DNA of 64,000 nt from Verrucomicrobiota bacterium (lineage in GTDB: Bacteria > Verrucomicrobiota > Verrucomicrobiia > Opitutales > Opitutaceae). Positions 54,279-62,263 of the stretch are shown in pieces. Position numbers and translations under genes: made by a program. Location: contig JADKHC010000016.1 of assembly GCA_016721945.1 (NCBI GenBank), positions 23,887-87,886 of the forward strand, in the 5' to 3' direction. Positions within the stretch are counted from its first letter, which is position 1; each line of letters opens with the position of its first letter. The notes beneath the pieces were generated by a model. It was not told the DNA's origin. It worked only from the letters and a program-made list of their open reading frames with translations, and ran no database searches.

Positions 54279-55676
54279 ATGGCTGAAAATACTGAATACG
54301 ACCTCATTGTTATTGGCGGCGGTCCTGCGGGCTACGCGGGCGCGATTCGTGCCGGGCAACTTGGCAAAAAAGTCGCGTGCATCGAGATGGAACGCGCTGG
54401 CGGCACCTGCCTCAACTGGGGCTGCATTCCGACCAAAGCTTTGCTCAAGAGCGCCGAGCTCTACCAAAAAATTAAAAAAGCCGACACCTTTGGCATCAGC
54501 GTGAAAGACGTGACGTTTGATTTCGCCAAGATCGTCGAGCGTTCCCGTGGCGTCTCTAACCAGATGGCCAAGGGCATCGAGTTCCTTTTCAAAAAGTACA
54601 AGGTCGACTACATCGTCGGCCAGGCCCGCATCGACGCGCCCGGCATGGTCTCGCTCGTGACCGGCGACCAGAAGGGGAAATTTTTCAAAACCAAAGCCAT
54701 CCTCGTCGCCACCGGCTGCAAGATGCGCAAGATCCCCGATCTCGCCTACGACGGCGTGCGCGTGATGACTTCGCGTGAAGCCCTCGCCAACACCAAGCAG
54801 CCCAAGTCGATCATCATCGTTGGCGCTGGTGCGATCGGCGTGGAGTTTGCCTATTTCTTCAACGCTCTCGGCACGAAGGTCACGCTCGTCGAAATGCTCC
54901 CGCAAATCCTCCCGATCGAGGACGACGAAATCTCCCGCACGTTGAACCGCGCGTTCGACAAGCAGGGCATCGTCTCGCACGTGAACACGAAGTGCGAAAA
55001 CTTCCGCGTGGGCAAAGACAGCGTAAAAGTCGATCTAGTCGCTGGAGACAAAAAAACCGAAGTCGAAGCCGAGGTTCTGCTCTCCGCCATCGGCGTGACG
55101 GCTAACATCGAAGGTCTCTTCGCTGCCAACGTTAAGCCCGAGCTCGATCGCAACTATCTGAAAGTTGGCGACGATTACCAATCCAGCGTCAAGGGCATCT
55201 ACGGTGCCGGTGACATCATTGGGCCGCCCTGGCTCGCGCACGTGGCCACTTTCGAGGCGATCAACGCCGTCAATGGTATGTTCGGCCACGGCAAACCGAA
55301 ACGCGTGAAAAGCTTCCCCGGCTGCACTTACAGCCAGCCTCAAGTCGCCAGCATCGGACTCACCGAGAAAGCCGCCAAGGACAAAAAACTCGATATCCGC
55401 ATCGGCAAATTCCCTTTCACCGCGTCCGGCAAAGCCGTCGCCTCCGCTGAAAGCGAAGGCTTCGTCAAAGTCATCAGCGACGCGGCGACCGGCGAAGTTT
55501 ACGGCGCGCACATCATCGGCTCCGAGGCGACCGAACTCATCGCCGAGTATGGCCTCGCGATCCACCTCGAAGCGACCGTCGAGGAAATCCACCAGACGAT
55601 CCACGCGCACCCGACGCTCGGCGAAGCGCTGATGGAAGCCGCCGCCGCCACGATGGGCGAAGCGATCCACATCTGA
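54279..55676 (+). CDS. lpd: Dihydrolipoyl dehydrogenase (E3)
   Basis: A 465-residue flavoprotein that reoxidises dihydrolipoamide in 2-oxoacid dehydrogenase or glycine cleavage complexes. ATG 54279 (MAENTEYDLIVIGGGPAGY) begins directly with the FAD-binding motif. The redox disulfide is GGTCLNWGCIPTK; the NAD site is IIIVGAGAIGVEFAYFF; GIYGAGDI is the second FAD motif; and the dimer-interface His-Glu pair is IHAHPTLGEAL. All active residues are present. No E1 or E2 gene is in the window. Confidence 0.96.
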   Translation: MAENTEYDLIVIGGGPAGYAGAIRAGQLGKKVACIEMERAGGTCLNWGCIPTKALLKSAELYQKIKKADTFGISVKDVTFDFAKIVERSRGVSNQMAKGIEFLFKKYKVDYIVGQARIDAPGMVSLVTGDQKGKFFKTKAILVATGCKMRKIPDLAYDGVRVMTSREALANTKQPKSIIIVGAGAIGVEFAYFFNALGTKVTLVEMLPQILPIEDDEISRTLNRAFDKQGIVSHVNTKCENFRVGKDSVKVDLVAGDKKTEVEAEVLLSAIGVTANIEGLFAANVKPELDRNYLKVGDDYQSSVKGIYGAGDIIGPPWLAHVATFEAINAVNGMFGHGKPKRVKSFPGCTYSQPQVASIGLTEKAAKDKKLDIRIGKFPFTASGKAVASAESEGFVKVISDAATGEVYGAHIIGSEATELIAEYGLAIHLEATVEEIHQTIHAHPTLGEALMEAAAATMGEAIHI

Positions 55677-55693
55677 GTTAGCTATTCTTCCGA

Positions 55694-55748
55694 GGTAGGG
55701 CGGATGGTCCCTCATCCGCCGAGGACGATGCGGAGCATCGTCCCTACC
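55694..55748. repeat. GTAGGGCGGAT-type palindromic repeat, copy B
   Basis: Begins GGTAGGGCGGATGG and ends CCCTACC, with an inner hairpin GACGATGC-GGA-GCATCGTC. Shares its first 28 bases, with few changes, with 17387-17414. Confidence 0.8.
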
Positions 55749-55764
55749 TGCTCATGCTTTTCCC

Positions 55765-55796
55765 AGCCCGCCCCGAGAAATCGCGGCGGGCTTTTT
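55765..55796 (+). terminator. Rho-independent terminator of lpd
   Basis: AGCCCGCC (55765-55772) and GGCGGGCT (55785-55792) form a stem with a 12-base loop, followed by TTTTT. Confidence 0.88.
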
Positions 55797-55854
55797 GTTG
55801 GGCGCAAAAGATTGCAGGCTCGCCGAAACAGTCGACTAGGCTTAACTTATACCC

Positions 55855-56865
55855 GTGATCGCCTCTGTCACCTTCCGCAACTTCAAGGCGCTGCGCAACA
55901 CGAGCCTCGCCTTGTCACCGTTCAACCTCGTGGTGGGACCAAATGGTTCGGGCAAGACCAGTCTGATCCAGGCGCTGCTCCTGCTGCGTGGTCTCACCAA
56001 TCTCCCCATCAAGGACGGCCACGGCACCTCGCCGCCGTTCTCCAGCCCGGAGATTAATTTTCGTTTTAACCCGCCGTTCGAAGCGCTCGAGGTCCGGATG
56101 TCCTGCTCGACCGATTTTGTCTGTGACCTCCTGAAAGTGCGCACGCCGTCGCCCGAGCTCTGGTCGCAAGCCATGGGCGAAATCAGGCGTATTCGCAGCT
56201 ACCTCTTCGACCATTACGCCATGGCTGAACCCGCGCGTTGCGATGCGGAAAAAGAGCTCTCTAGCAATGGCGGCAATCTCGCTGCTGTGGTCGCTCGTTG
56301 GAAAGAATTCACTCCGTCTGTCTTTGATCGGCTCGAAGCGGAGTTCTGCCGGTTTTTGCCTGAGTTTGGAGGTTTGGAATTGGTCGGCCAAGCTGACGGC
56401 CGGGTCGCACTGGCTGCCCGGCTCGCAGAACGCAAAGAGCGCATCCTCGCGGAAAGCATGTCGCAGGGCACACTCTATGTTTTGGCCACGCTGGTCCTGG
56501 CTTTTGATCCGACGCCGCCTTCCATCATTTGCATTGAGGAAATTGATCGCGGTATTCACCCACGGTTGTTGCGCGAAGTTCGCGACGCCTTCTACCGGCT
56601 CAGTCATCCGGAGTCGTTCGGCGAAAAACGCGCGCCAGTCCAGATCGTGGCAACGACGCATTCGCCTTACCTCTTGGACTTGTTTAAAGATCATCCCGAA
56701 GAAGTCGTGATCGCACAGAAAGAAGGTCAGGAAGCGCGCTTCGAGCGCTTGGTCGATCGCCCTGATTTTCAAGAGCTGCTGGACGAAGGACCGTTGGGCG
56801 ACATCTGGTTTTCCGGAATTCTAGGCGGCGTGCCGGAGGAAAAGTTTCCGGAGGAACGAAAGTGA
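55855..56865 (+). CDS. AAA ATPase (RecF/OLD-like, AAA_15/21 type)
   Basis: A 336-residue ABC/SMC-like ATPase starting at GTG 55855 (MIASVTFRNFKALRNTSLAL). FNLVVGPNGSGKTSLIQALL is Walker A; ESMSQGTLYVLATLVLAF contains the signature-like Ser-x-Gly; PPSIICIEEIDRGIHPRLL is Walker B and the D-loop; and VQIVATTHSPYLLDLF is the His switch. This is the ATPase part of OLD-family nucleases and related defence systems, but it lacks a fused TOPRIM domain. The following gene 49 bases downstream may supply that part. It is not attached to mobile genes; the neighbours are housekeeping. A defence or repair role is inferred. Confidence 0.88.
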   Translation: MIASVTFRNFKALRNTSLALSPFNLVVGPNGSGKTSLIQALLLLRGLTNLPIKDGHGTSPPFSSPEINFRFNPPFEALEVRMSCSTDFVCDLLKVRTPSPELWSQAMGEIRRIRSYLFDHYAMAEPARCDAEKELSSNGGNLAAVVARWKEFTPSVFDRLEAEFCRFLPEFGGLELVGQADGRVALAARLAERKERILAESMSQGTLYVLATLVLAFDPTPPSIICIEEIDRGIHPRLLREVRDAFYRLSHPESFGEKRAPVQIVATTHSPYLLDLFKDHPEEVVIAQKEGQEARFERLVDRPDFQELLDEGPLGDIWFSGILGGVPEEKFPEERK

Positions 56866-56914
56866 TTCTCCCACGCACAATCCTTCGGGTATCCAGTACC
56901 CCATTACGCGCCGC

Positions 56915-57556
56915 ATGAAGCTTGCGATCTTGAGTGAATCGCCCGCGGACGAAGCCGCGCTGCGTGTGCTGGTCGAGGGCGTGCTGGGCGAACCCGTGCA
57001 ACTGGTTCAAGCCGCGTTGCGTGCGCGTGGCTGGCCCTCGGTGGCGCAAGTCATGCCCGCGATTATCCGGCATCTGCATTTCAACACCGATGCCGAAGGG
57101 CTCGCCGTCGTGGTGGATGCCGACGATTCCATCGTACACACGGAAGCGCACGATGCCCCGGGCTATTTTCACCCGCAATGCCGACTCTGCCACTTGCGTG
57201 CAGTTCACCGGCAGACGGTCAAAAAACTTCCGCCCGCGCGAGGCCGTGAGCGGGTTTTGCGCGGAGTGGGCGTGGCCGTGCCCGCGATCGAAGCCTGGTA
57301 TTTGTGCGGTCGCGAAGAAGTCGTGAGCGAAGCGTCTTGGCTACAGGGACAGGTTAATGGGAAACCTCCTTATACGCGTCGCGATTTGAAATGGCGCACC
57401 TATGGCACCGAGCGGCCGAGCCTCTCGCATGAAATCGATTGTGCGCTCGTGGATGCGCGCCGCCACGCCCGCGATACCCGGCGACTGGAGCATGATTTTC
57501 CCGGTTTCCGATCGTTAGCCAACGACCTGCGCAAATGGAAACACCATCCGCCCTGA
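56915..57556 (+). CDS. TOPRIM-like (DUF4276-type) partner of the AAA ATPase
   Basis: A 213-residue protein. Three acidic motifs fit a TOPRIM-type metal site: ILSESPADEAALRVLVEGVL (Glu and Asp near residue 8-12), LAVVVDADDS (Asp-x-Asp near 66-70) and VAVPAIEAWYLCG (Glu near 125). This resembles DUF4276 proteins found next to AAA_15/21 ATPases. Two CxxC-like cysteines (CRLCHLR, near 88) are an extra feature. The pair would be equivalent to an OLD nuclease split over two genes. No known substrate; family assignment is by motif spacing only. Confidence 0.65.
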   Translation: MKLAILSESPADEAALRVLVEGVLGEPVQLVQAALRARGWPSVAQVMPAIIRHLHFNTDAEGLAVVVDADDSIVHTEAHDAPGYFHPQCRLCHLRAVHRQTVKKLPPARGRERVLRGVGVAVPAIEAWYLCGREEVVSEASWLQGQVNGKPPYTRRDLKWRTYGTERPSLSHEIDCALVDARRHARDTRRLEHDFPGFRSLANDLRKWKHHPP

Positions 57557-57599
57557 GCAGTAGTTCACGCATGTCGTAACATTGTTTGCGTGACACAAA

Positions 57600-57625
57600 A
57601 AAGCCCGGCGGTGAGGCCGGGCTTT
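57600..57625. terminator. Bidirectional rho-independent terminator
   Basis: AAAGCCCGGC (57600-57609) pairs with GCCGGGCTTT (57616-57625) around GGTGAG. On the minus strand, six T's follow and end thrS; on the plus strand it ends the TOPRIM-like gene. Confidence 0.92.
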
Positions 57626-57653
57626 GAAGTGATGGGAGTTGTTTCGGCAGCGC

Positions 57654-59584
57654 TTATTTCTGCACCGGAGCAGCAGCAACTTTCTTTTCCGGTAGCGCGC
57701 GGGTCGCGACTTCCTGCTTCACGCGTTCGAGGTATTGCGCGAACGGGATGACGCCTTCGTCGCCTTTGGCGCGACTGCGGACGCTGACGGACTGCGCTTC
57801 AGCTTCCTTCGCGCCGAGTACGAGCGTGTAGGGAATCTTTTCCAATTCGGCACGACGGATCTTGGCACCGAGTTTGTCGCTGTGCTCGTCGAGTGTCGCA
57901 CGGAGACCGGCGGCACGGAGCTGCGTGAGCAGGTTTTTGCCGTAGTCGGCGACCTTGTCGCTGATCGGCACGAGGCGGATTTGCTCGGGTGCGAGCCACA
58001 CGGGGAAGTCGCCAGCGAAGTGCTCGATGAGCACGCCGCAGAACCGTTCCATAGAACCAAACGGGGCGCGGTGGATCATCACGGGAACGTGTGGCTGGTT
58101 GTCGGCGCCGATATAGGAGAGGTCGAAGCGGATCGGCAGGTTGTAATCGACCTGCACGGTGCCGAGCTGCCATTCGCGACCGATCACGTCTTTGATGACG
58201 AAGTCGATTTTCGGGCCGTAGAAGGCGGCCTCGCCGGGCTCTTCGGTGAAAGGTACGCCGAGCGTTTTCGCGGCCTCGCGGCAGGCGTTTTCGGCCTTGT
58301 CCCATTTCTCCGGATCGCCGGTGAATTTGGTGCTGTCCGGATCGCGCAGGCCGACGCGCACGCGGTAATCGGCCATGCCGAGTGTGGTGAGCACGATCTT
58401 CACGAGCGAAAGACAGCCGAGGATTTCGGCGGCAACCTGTTCCTCGGTGCAGAAGAGATGGGCGTCGTCCTGTGTGAAACCACGGACGCGAGTCAGGCCG
58501 TTGAGCTCGCCGGATTGTTCCCAGCGGTATACGGTACCGAACTCAGCGAGGCGCACGGGCAGATCGCGGTACGAGTGCGGCTGCGAGGCGAAGATCTTGA
58601 TGTGGTGCGGGCAATTCATCGGCTTCAGCATGAAGCCTTCGAGGAGCTTATCGGCGTCCATCACACGGTCCTTGCCAATCATTTCCTTACCGACACGGGT
58701 GTTGATCTGGTCGGCGAGTTGCGAGGACACGGCTTCGAGGCGTGCAGTCAGTTCGGCGCAACCACAGCCCTCGGATGCCATCTTGGCGAGTGCGTCTGGT
58801 TCGGCAAATGCCGGGAACTGCGACTCCTTGTAGTAAGGGAAATGGCCCGAGGTTTTGTAGAGCGTGAGCTTGCCGATGTGTGGCGTGAAAACCTGCGAGT
58901 AGCCCTGCTTTGCAACTCGGCGAGGATGAAGGTTTGCAGCTCCTGACGCAGAATCGAACCGGCGGGAGTCCAAAGGATGAGGCCCTGGCCAACGTCTTCG
59001 TCGATGTGGAAAAGTTTCAAGTCCCGCCCGAGCTTGCGGTGGTCGCGGAGCTTGGCCTGTTCCTGGCGTTCGAGATATTGGGCGAGCTCTTCCTTCGTGG
59101 CGAAAGCGGTGCCGTAGATGCGTTGGAGTTGTTTGTTCTTTTCGTCGCCGCGATGATACGCGCCGGCGATGGAAGTCAGCTTAAACGCCTTCAACTTCGA
59201 CGAGTAGCGCACGTGGGTGCCGGCGCAAAGGTCGATGAATTCGCCGTTCTGGTAGAACGAGATTTTTTCGCCTTCAGGGATGTCGGCGAGACGGCCGAGC
59301 TTGTAGCGCTCCTGGCCGATTTTCTTGATGATCTCGACGGCTTCCTCGCGGGAAACTTCCTTGCGGGTAAACGCCTGGTTTTCTTCGGCGATTTTTTTCA
59401 TCTCCGCTTCGAGCTTCGTCAGGTCTTCCTGCGTCAGCTTGTGTTCCAGATCGACGTCGTAATAAAAACCGGTGTCGGTCGGAGGTCCGATGTCGAGCTT
59501 CACGTCGGGGAAAACGCGAAGGAGTGCAGTGGCCAGCACGTGCGAACACGAGTGCCGGATTTCTTCGAGCGGAGTCATAGCCAT
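57654..59584 (-). pseudogene. thrS: Threonine-tRNA ligase without TGS domain, single-base frameshift
   Basis: Class II synthetase charging tRNA-Thr. The protein starts at MAMTPLEEIRHSCSHVLATA, directly at the editing domain, so the usual 60-residue TGS domain is absent. Editing motifs HSCSH and the later Cys/His set (DLCAGTH) are present. At 58909-58911 one base is missing from an A run: ILAELQ ends one frame and KQGYSQVFTPHIG continues in the other with the catalytic core (FMLKPMNCPHH, RWEQSGELNGLTRVRGFTQDD, GSMERFCGVLIEHFAG) and anticodon domain intact. There is an extra 50-residue segment between PAFAEP and GFMLKP. ThrS is essential, so the frameshift is very probably a sequencing error. 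Confidence 0.9.
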
Positions 59585-59728
59585 GATATGTATTGGTTTT
59601 GGTCCTGCGTACGATTGCAGGGCCGGAAGGGTGACTTGAACGCAAAGTCGGCCCTACGCCAAGAACGGAAATGCGGTTGGAATAATCGCGGAAGCGCTGA
59701 AGGGCGGAAACGCGGAAGTTTTCGTATT

Positions 59729-59747
59729 GGGAACTCAGGAAATCAGG
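59729..59747 (+). repeat. 19-bp repeat GGGAACTCAGGAAATCAGG
   Basis: Exactly repeated in reverse at 63374-63392, with a partial copy at 63314-63326. Around it, GCGGAAACGCGG-type sequences form imperfect inverted repeats between 59690 and 59810. Confidence 0.65.
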
Positions 59748-59823
59748 TCGGAACTCGATTCATGAATTCCGTGTTTCCGCTTTCTCGCGTTTCTGCGATC
59801 TTCTGAAACTCGACTACCTCTTC

Positions 59824-59864
59824 AACGGTTCGAGTTTATAGCCGTCTTTGCGGTCGAGCTGCCG
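59824..59864 (-). repeat. Duplicated cysS 3' end fragment
   Basis: On the minus strand it encodes LDRKDGYKLEPLKR followed by TAG, nearly the same as the true cysS terminus LDGKDGYKLEPLKK at 60743-60788. About 40 bases match with five or so changes. The two copies flank the PL14-like gene like a target duplication. Confidence 0.65.
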
Positions 59865-59890
59865 GTTGCGAAACCAAACCGTGCCGAGTT

Positions 59891-60736
59891 TCAGAATGGC
59901 GTCGCGCTGACTTTTACGGGACCGAGCAGCAGGTGTTGGTCGTGCGCCGGGGCCCAGGTCGGATCGTTACCGCCGTAGAAAACGTTGTGCATGTAGTGCG
60001 TGAGTTTCCAGTTCTGCCCGGGCTGCAGCAGGCGAACATTTTTCTCCAGGCGTAACGTGCCGTCGATCCAGATGCGCACCGTGCCATCGGTTTCGGGTGT
60101 GCCGAGTTCCACCTGCAGCTTGATTCGGTACGTGTGACCGGCCTCGACCTGTTGAACAAAAAAGCGGTCGCCATATTTTTCGCTCTGCTTCGGCCAGTAG
60201 AGATAAAGTTCGAGATAGTTTTGGATCTCCGCGGAGAAACGATTGTCGCGGCGCCACATCGGCCGGGCGCTCATGCCGTCGGGTTTGCCGAGGCCACCGG
60301 ACGGATGCGAACCGCCACTCAAGCCGGGCAGTTTACCTCCGCCGTAAGGTTGGGTGTTGTTCTGGCTGAACTCCCAAACAGCGGGAAAATGCACGGCGTA
60401 CTCAACGGTGTAGTTGGCACTGGGAGCTAGTTCGGCGGCGAACTTGCAACCATGCGCACCTCGGGTGTGCGTGCCGGCCTTGAAGCGGGGTTCGAGCCAC
60501 TTGTGGCCGGAGCCGGCGGGAAATTCCCGGATGTAGGCGTCGCCGGGCTTTTCGAACCAGACAAGCGTCGGCCAGTCGGCCTTGGCTTCCGCCGTCGCAT
60601 AACGCTGGCCATCTTTCCAATGCGAGTAGTCAACCGACCAAGTCGCGGGAGGTAAAGCGGACGTATCGGCGGCGGACAGGTAACTGAGCAGGCCGGTGCA
60701 GGCGACGAAGGCGGTGCTAAGAAACCGGCGGAACAT
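59891..60736 (-). CDS. Exported polysaccharide lyase family 14-like protein
   Basis: A 281-residue protein with a signal peptide (MFRRFLSTAFVACTGLLSYLSAAD). The jelly-roll body has the PL14 hallmark PYGGGKLPGLSGGSHPSGGL and then SARPMWRRDNRF, LELYLYWPKQ, YRIKLQVELGTPETDGTVRIWIDG and HNVFYGGNDPTWAPAHDQHLL. PL14 enzymes cleave uronic acid polymers such as alginate or glucuronan by beta-elimination; the activity here is inferred. It lies between thrS and cysS, flanked by a duplicated piece of the cysS end, suggesting later insertion. The stop at 59891 is followed in another frame by coding-like sequence, so a slightly longer C-terminus cannot be excluded. Confidence 0.85.
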   Translation of the reverse strand: MFRRFLSTAFVACTGLLSYLSAADTSALPPATWSVDYSHWKDGQRYATAEAKADWPTLVWFEKPGDAYIREFPAGSGHKWLEPRFKAGTHTRGAHGCKFAAELAPSANYTVEYAVHFPAVWEFSQNNTQPYGGGKLPGLSGGSHPSGGLGKPDGMSARPMWRRDNRFSAEIQNYLELYLYWPKQSEKYGDRFFVQQVEAGHTYRIKLQVELGTPETDGTVRIWIDGTLRLEKNVRLLQPGQNWKLTHYMHNVFYGGNDPTWAPAHDQHLLLGPVKVSATPF

Positions 60737-60742
60737 AGGCGT

Positions 60743-62149
60743 CTATTTTTTCAACGGCTCGAGTTTGTAGCCGTCTTTGCCGTCGAGCATCGACCAGCCG
60801 GCGGCGGTGAGCTCGGCGCGGAGTGCATCGGCGCCCTTGAAGTCTTTGGCTTTTTTCGCAGCCCAACGTTTTTCGGCGAGGGCGGTGATTATATCTGGTG
60901 GAACCTCCTGTGCAATTCCCGGCAACGAGAAGCCGAGCACAGATGTAACAGCCTGCTTAAAAGCAAAAAAGTCGGCGCAGCTGAATTCGCTAAAGTTGGA
61001 TTCTATCTGCTTTATAGCGACAAAAAGTTCGCCCAGAGCCGAAGGGAAATTCAGGTCATCACGGAGAGCATCGAGCACGGCATCGAATTTATTGGATGGA
61101 GGAACCCGCAGCGACATTCCGTAGATAGCCGAAACTTTGTCGTTAAAAGCATTAAGTTTCCCGAGCGCACTTTCAGCGGAGTACAGAGAGTCGAAGGTGA
61201 AATTTAGTTGTTTACGAGGATGCCCCATTAGCAATGTGTAGCGAACAGTTTGGGGCGAAAACCTGCGGGCTTTCAGATCGTCGAGCGTGTAGAGGTTGCC
61301 GAGCGATTTGCTCATCTTCTTGCCATCTACAAGCAGGTGCTCGCTGTGGTACCAGTGGTGGGCGAATTGCGTGCCGTTGCAGCATTCGCTTTGGGCGATT
61401 TCGTTTTCGTGGTGCGGGAAGAGCAGGTCGACGCCGCCGCTGTGCAGGTCGATCGTGTCGCCAAGATGTTTCTTGCTCATCGCGCTGCACTCGATGTGCC
61501 AACCGGGGCGGCCACGGCCCCAAGGACTTTCCCAGGCGTTTTCGCCATCGTCGTCTTTGTGCGCTTTCCAGAGGGCGAAGTCGCTCACGTCTTCCTTCTC
61601 GTCGGCGTCGGCGGCCTGCGGTTTGGTGGCAAAGGACGAGCCGAGCTGGAGTTCACGCTCTTTTACGCGCGATAGCTTTCCGTATTCGGAAAACGACGAC
61701 ACTTTAAAGTACACCGAACCATCGGGTGCGCGGTAGGCGTTCCCTTTTTTCATGAGCACATCGATCATGTCGACTTGTTCGACAATGTGGCCGGTGGCGG
61801 TTGGTTCGACGTGGGGAGGCAGGCAGTTCAGCGCGGTGCAGTCGGCGTGGAATTTATCGGTCCACTGCTTGGTGACTTCGGCGAGCGGGCGCTTTTCGTC
61901 GCGGGAGCGGCGGATGGTTTTGTCGTCGACGTCGGTGAGGTTGCGAACGTGTTTCACTTTATCCGGACCGAACTCGAGTTCGAGCAGTCGGCGGATGACA
62001 TCATTGACGACGAAGGTGCGGAAGTTGCCGATGTGCGCGGGCGCGTAAACCGTCGGTCCGCAATTATAGAAGCGAAAGACGCCGTCGGCGTGCGAGGGTT
62101 TGAGTTCGCGGGTTTCGCGGGCGAGCGAGTCGAAAAGTCGGATGGGCAT
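60743..62149 (-). CDS. cysS: Cysteine-tRNA ligase
   Basis: A 468-residue class I synthetase. The zinc/Cys-binding residue and HIGH motif are in FYNCGPTVYAPAHIGNFRT; the other zinc ligands lie in WHIECSAMS and HSGGVDLLFPHHENE; the KMSKS loop is VDGKKMSKSLGNL. The C-terminus keeps the DALRAELTAAGWSMLDGKDG segment. An insertion (QAADADEKEDVSDFALWKA) is the standard position for the conserved FALWK. The frame is intact, and the start MPIRLFDSLARETREL at 62149 is well supported. Confidence 0.97.
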   Translation of the reverse strand: MPIRLFDSLARETRELKPSHADGVFRFYNCGPTVYAPAHIGNFRTFVVNDVIRRLLELEFGPDKVKHVRNLTDVDDKTIRRSRDEKRPLAEVTKQWTDKFHADCTALNCLPPHVEPTATGHIVEQVDMIDVLMKKGNAYRAPDGSVYFKVSSFSEYGKLSRVKERELQLGSSFATKPQAADADEKEDVSDFALWKAHKDDDGENAWESPWGRGRPGWHIECSAMSKKHLGDTIDLHSGGVDLLFPHHENEIAQSECCNGTQFAHHWYHSEHLLVDGKKMSKSLGNLYTLDDLKARRFSPQTVRYTLLMGHPRKQLNFTFDSLYSAESALGKLNAFNDKVSAIYGMSLRVPPSNKFDAVLDALRDDLNFPSALGELFVAIKQIESNFSEFSCADFFAFKQAVTSVLGFSLPGIAQEVPPDIITALAEKRWAAKKAKDFKGADALRAELTAAGWSMLDGKDGYKLEPLKK

Positions 62150-62158
62150 GTGAATTTG

Positions 62159-62240
62159 AAACCGCTAATGAACGCAAATTGATGCTAATGAGAACCTGTT
62201 TTTCGAAAGATTAGCGTGAATTAGCGTGAATTAGCGGTTT
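62159..62240. repeat. TTAGCG-rich inverted repeat, copy B
   Basis: AAACCGCTAAT (62159-62169) and ATTAGCGGTTT (62230-62240) are exact inverses, with two tandem TTAGCGTGAA units at 62211-62230. Same family as 23427-23564. It separates divergent cysS and hemB and must hold or overlap their promoters. Confidence 0.78.
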
Positions 62241-62263
62241 TATTGATTTCGAACTTTCTGTCC

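Noticed and set aside
58910..59806. A 298-codon plus-strand gene opposite thrS
   Set aside because: It is an antisense shadow of the conserved thrS frame, with a composition typical of GC-rich mirror frames.
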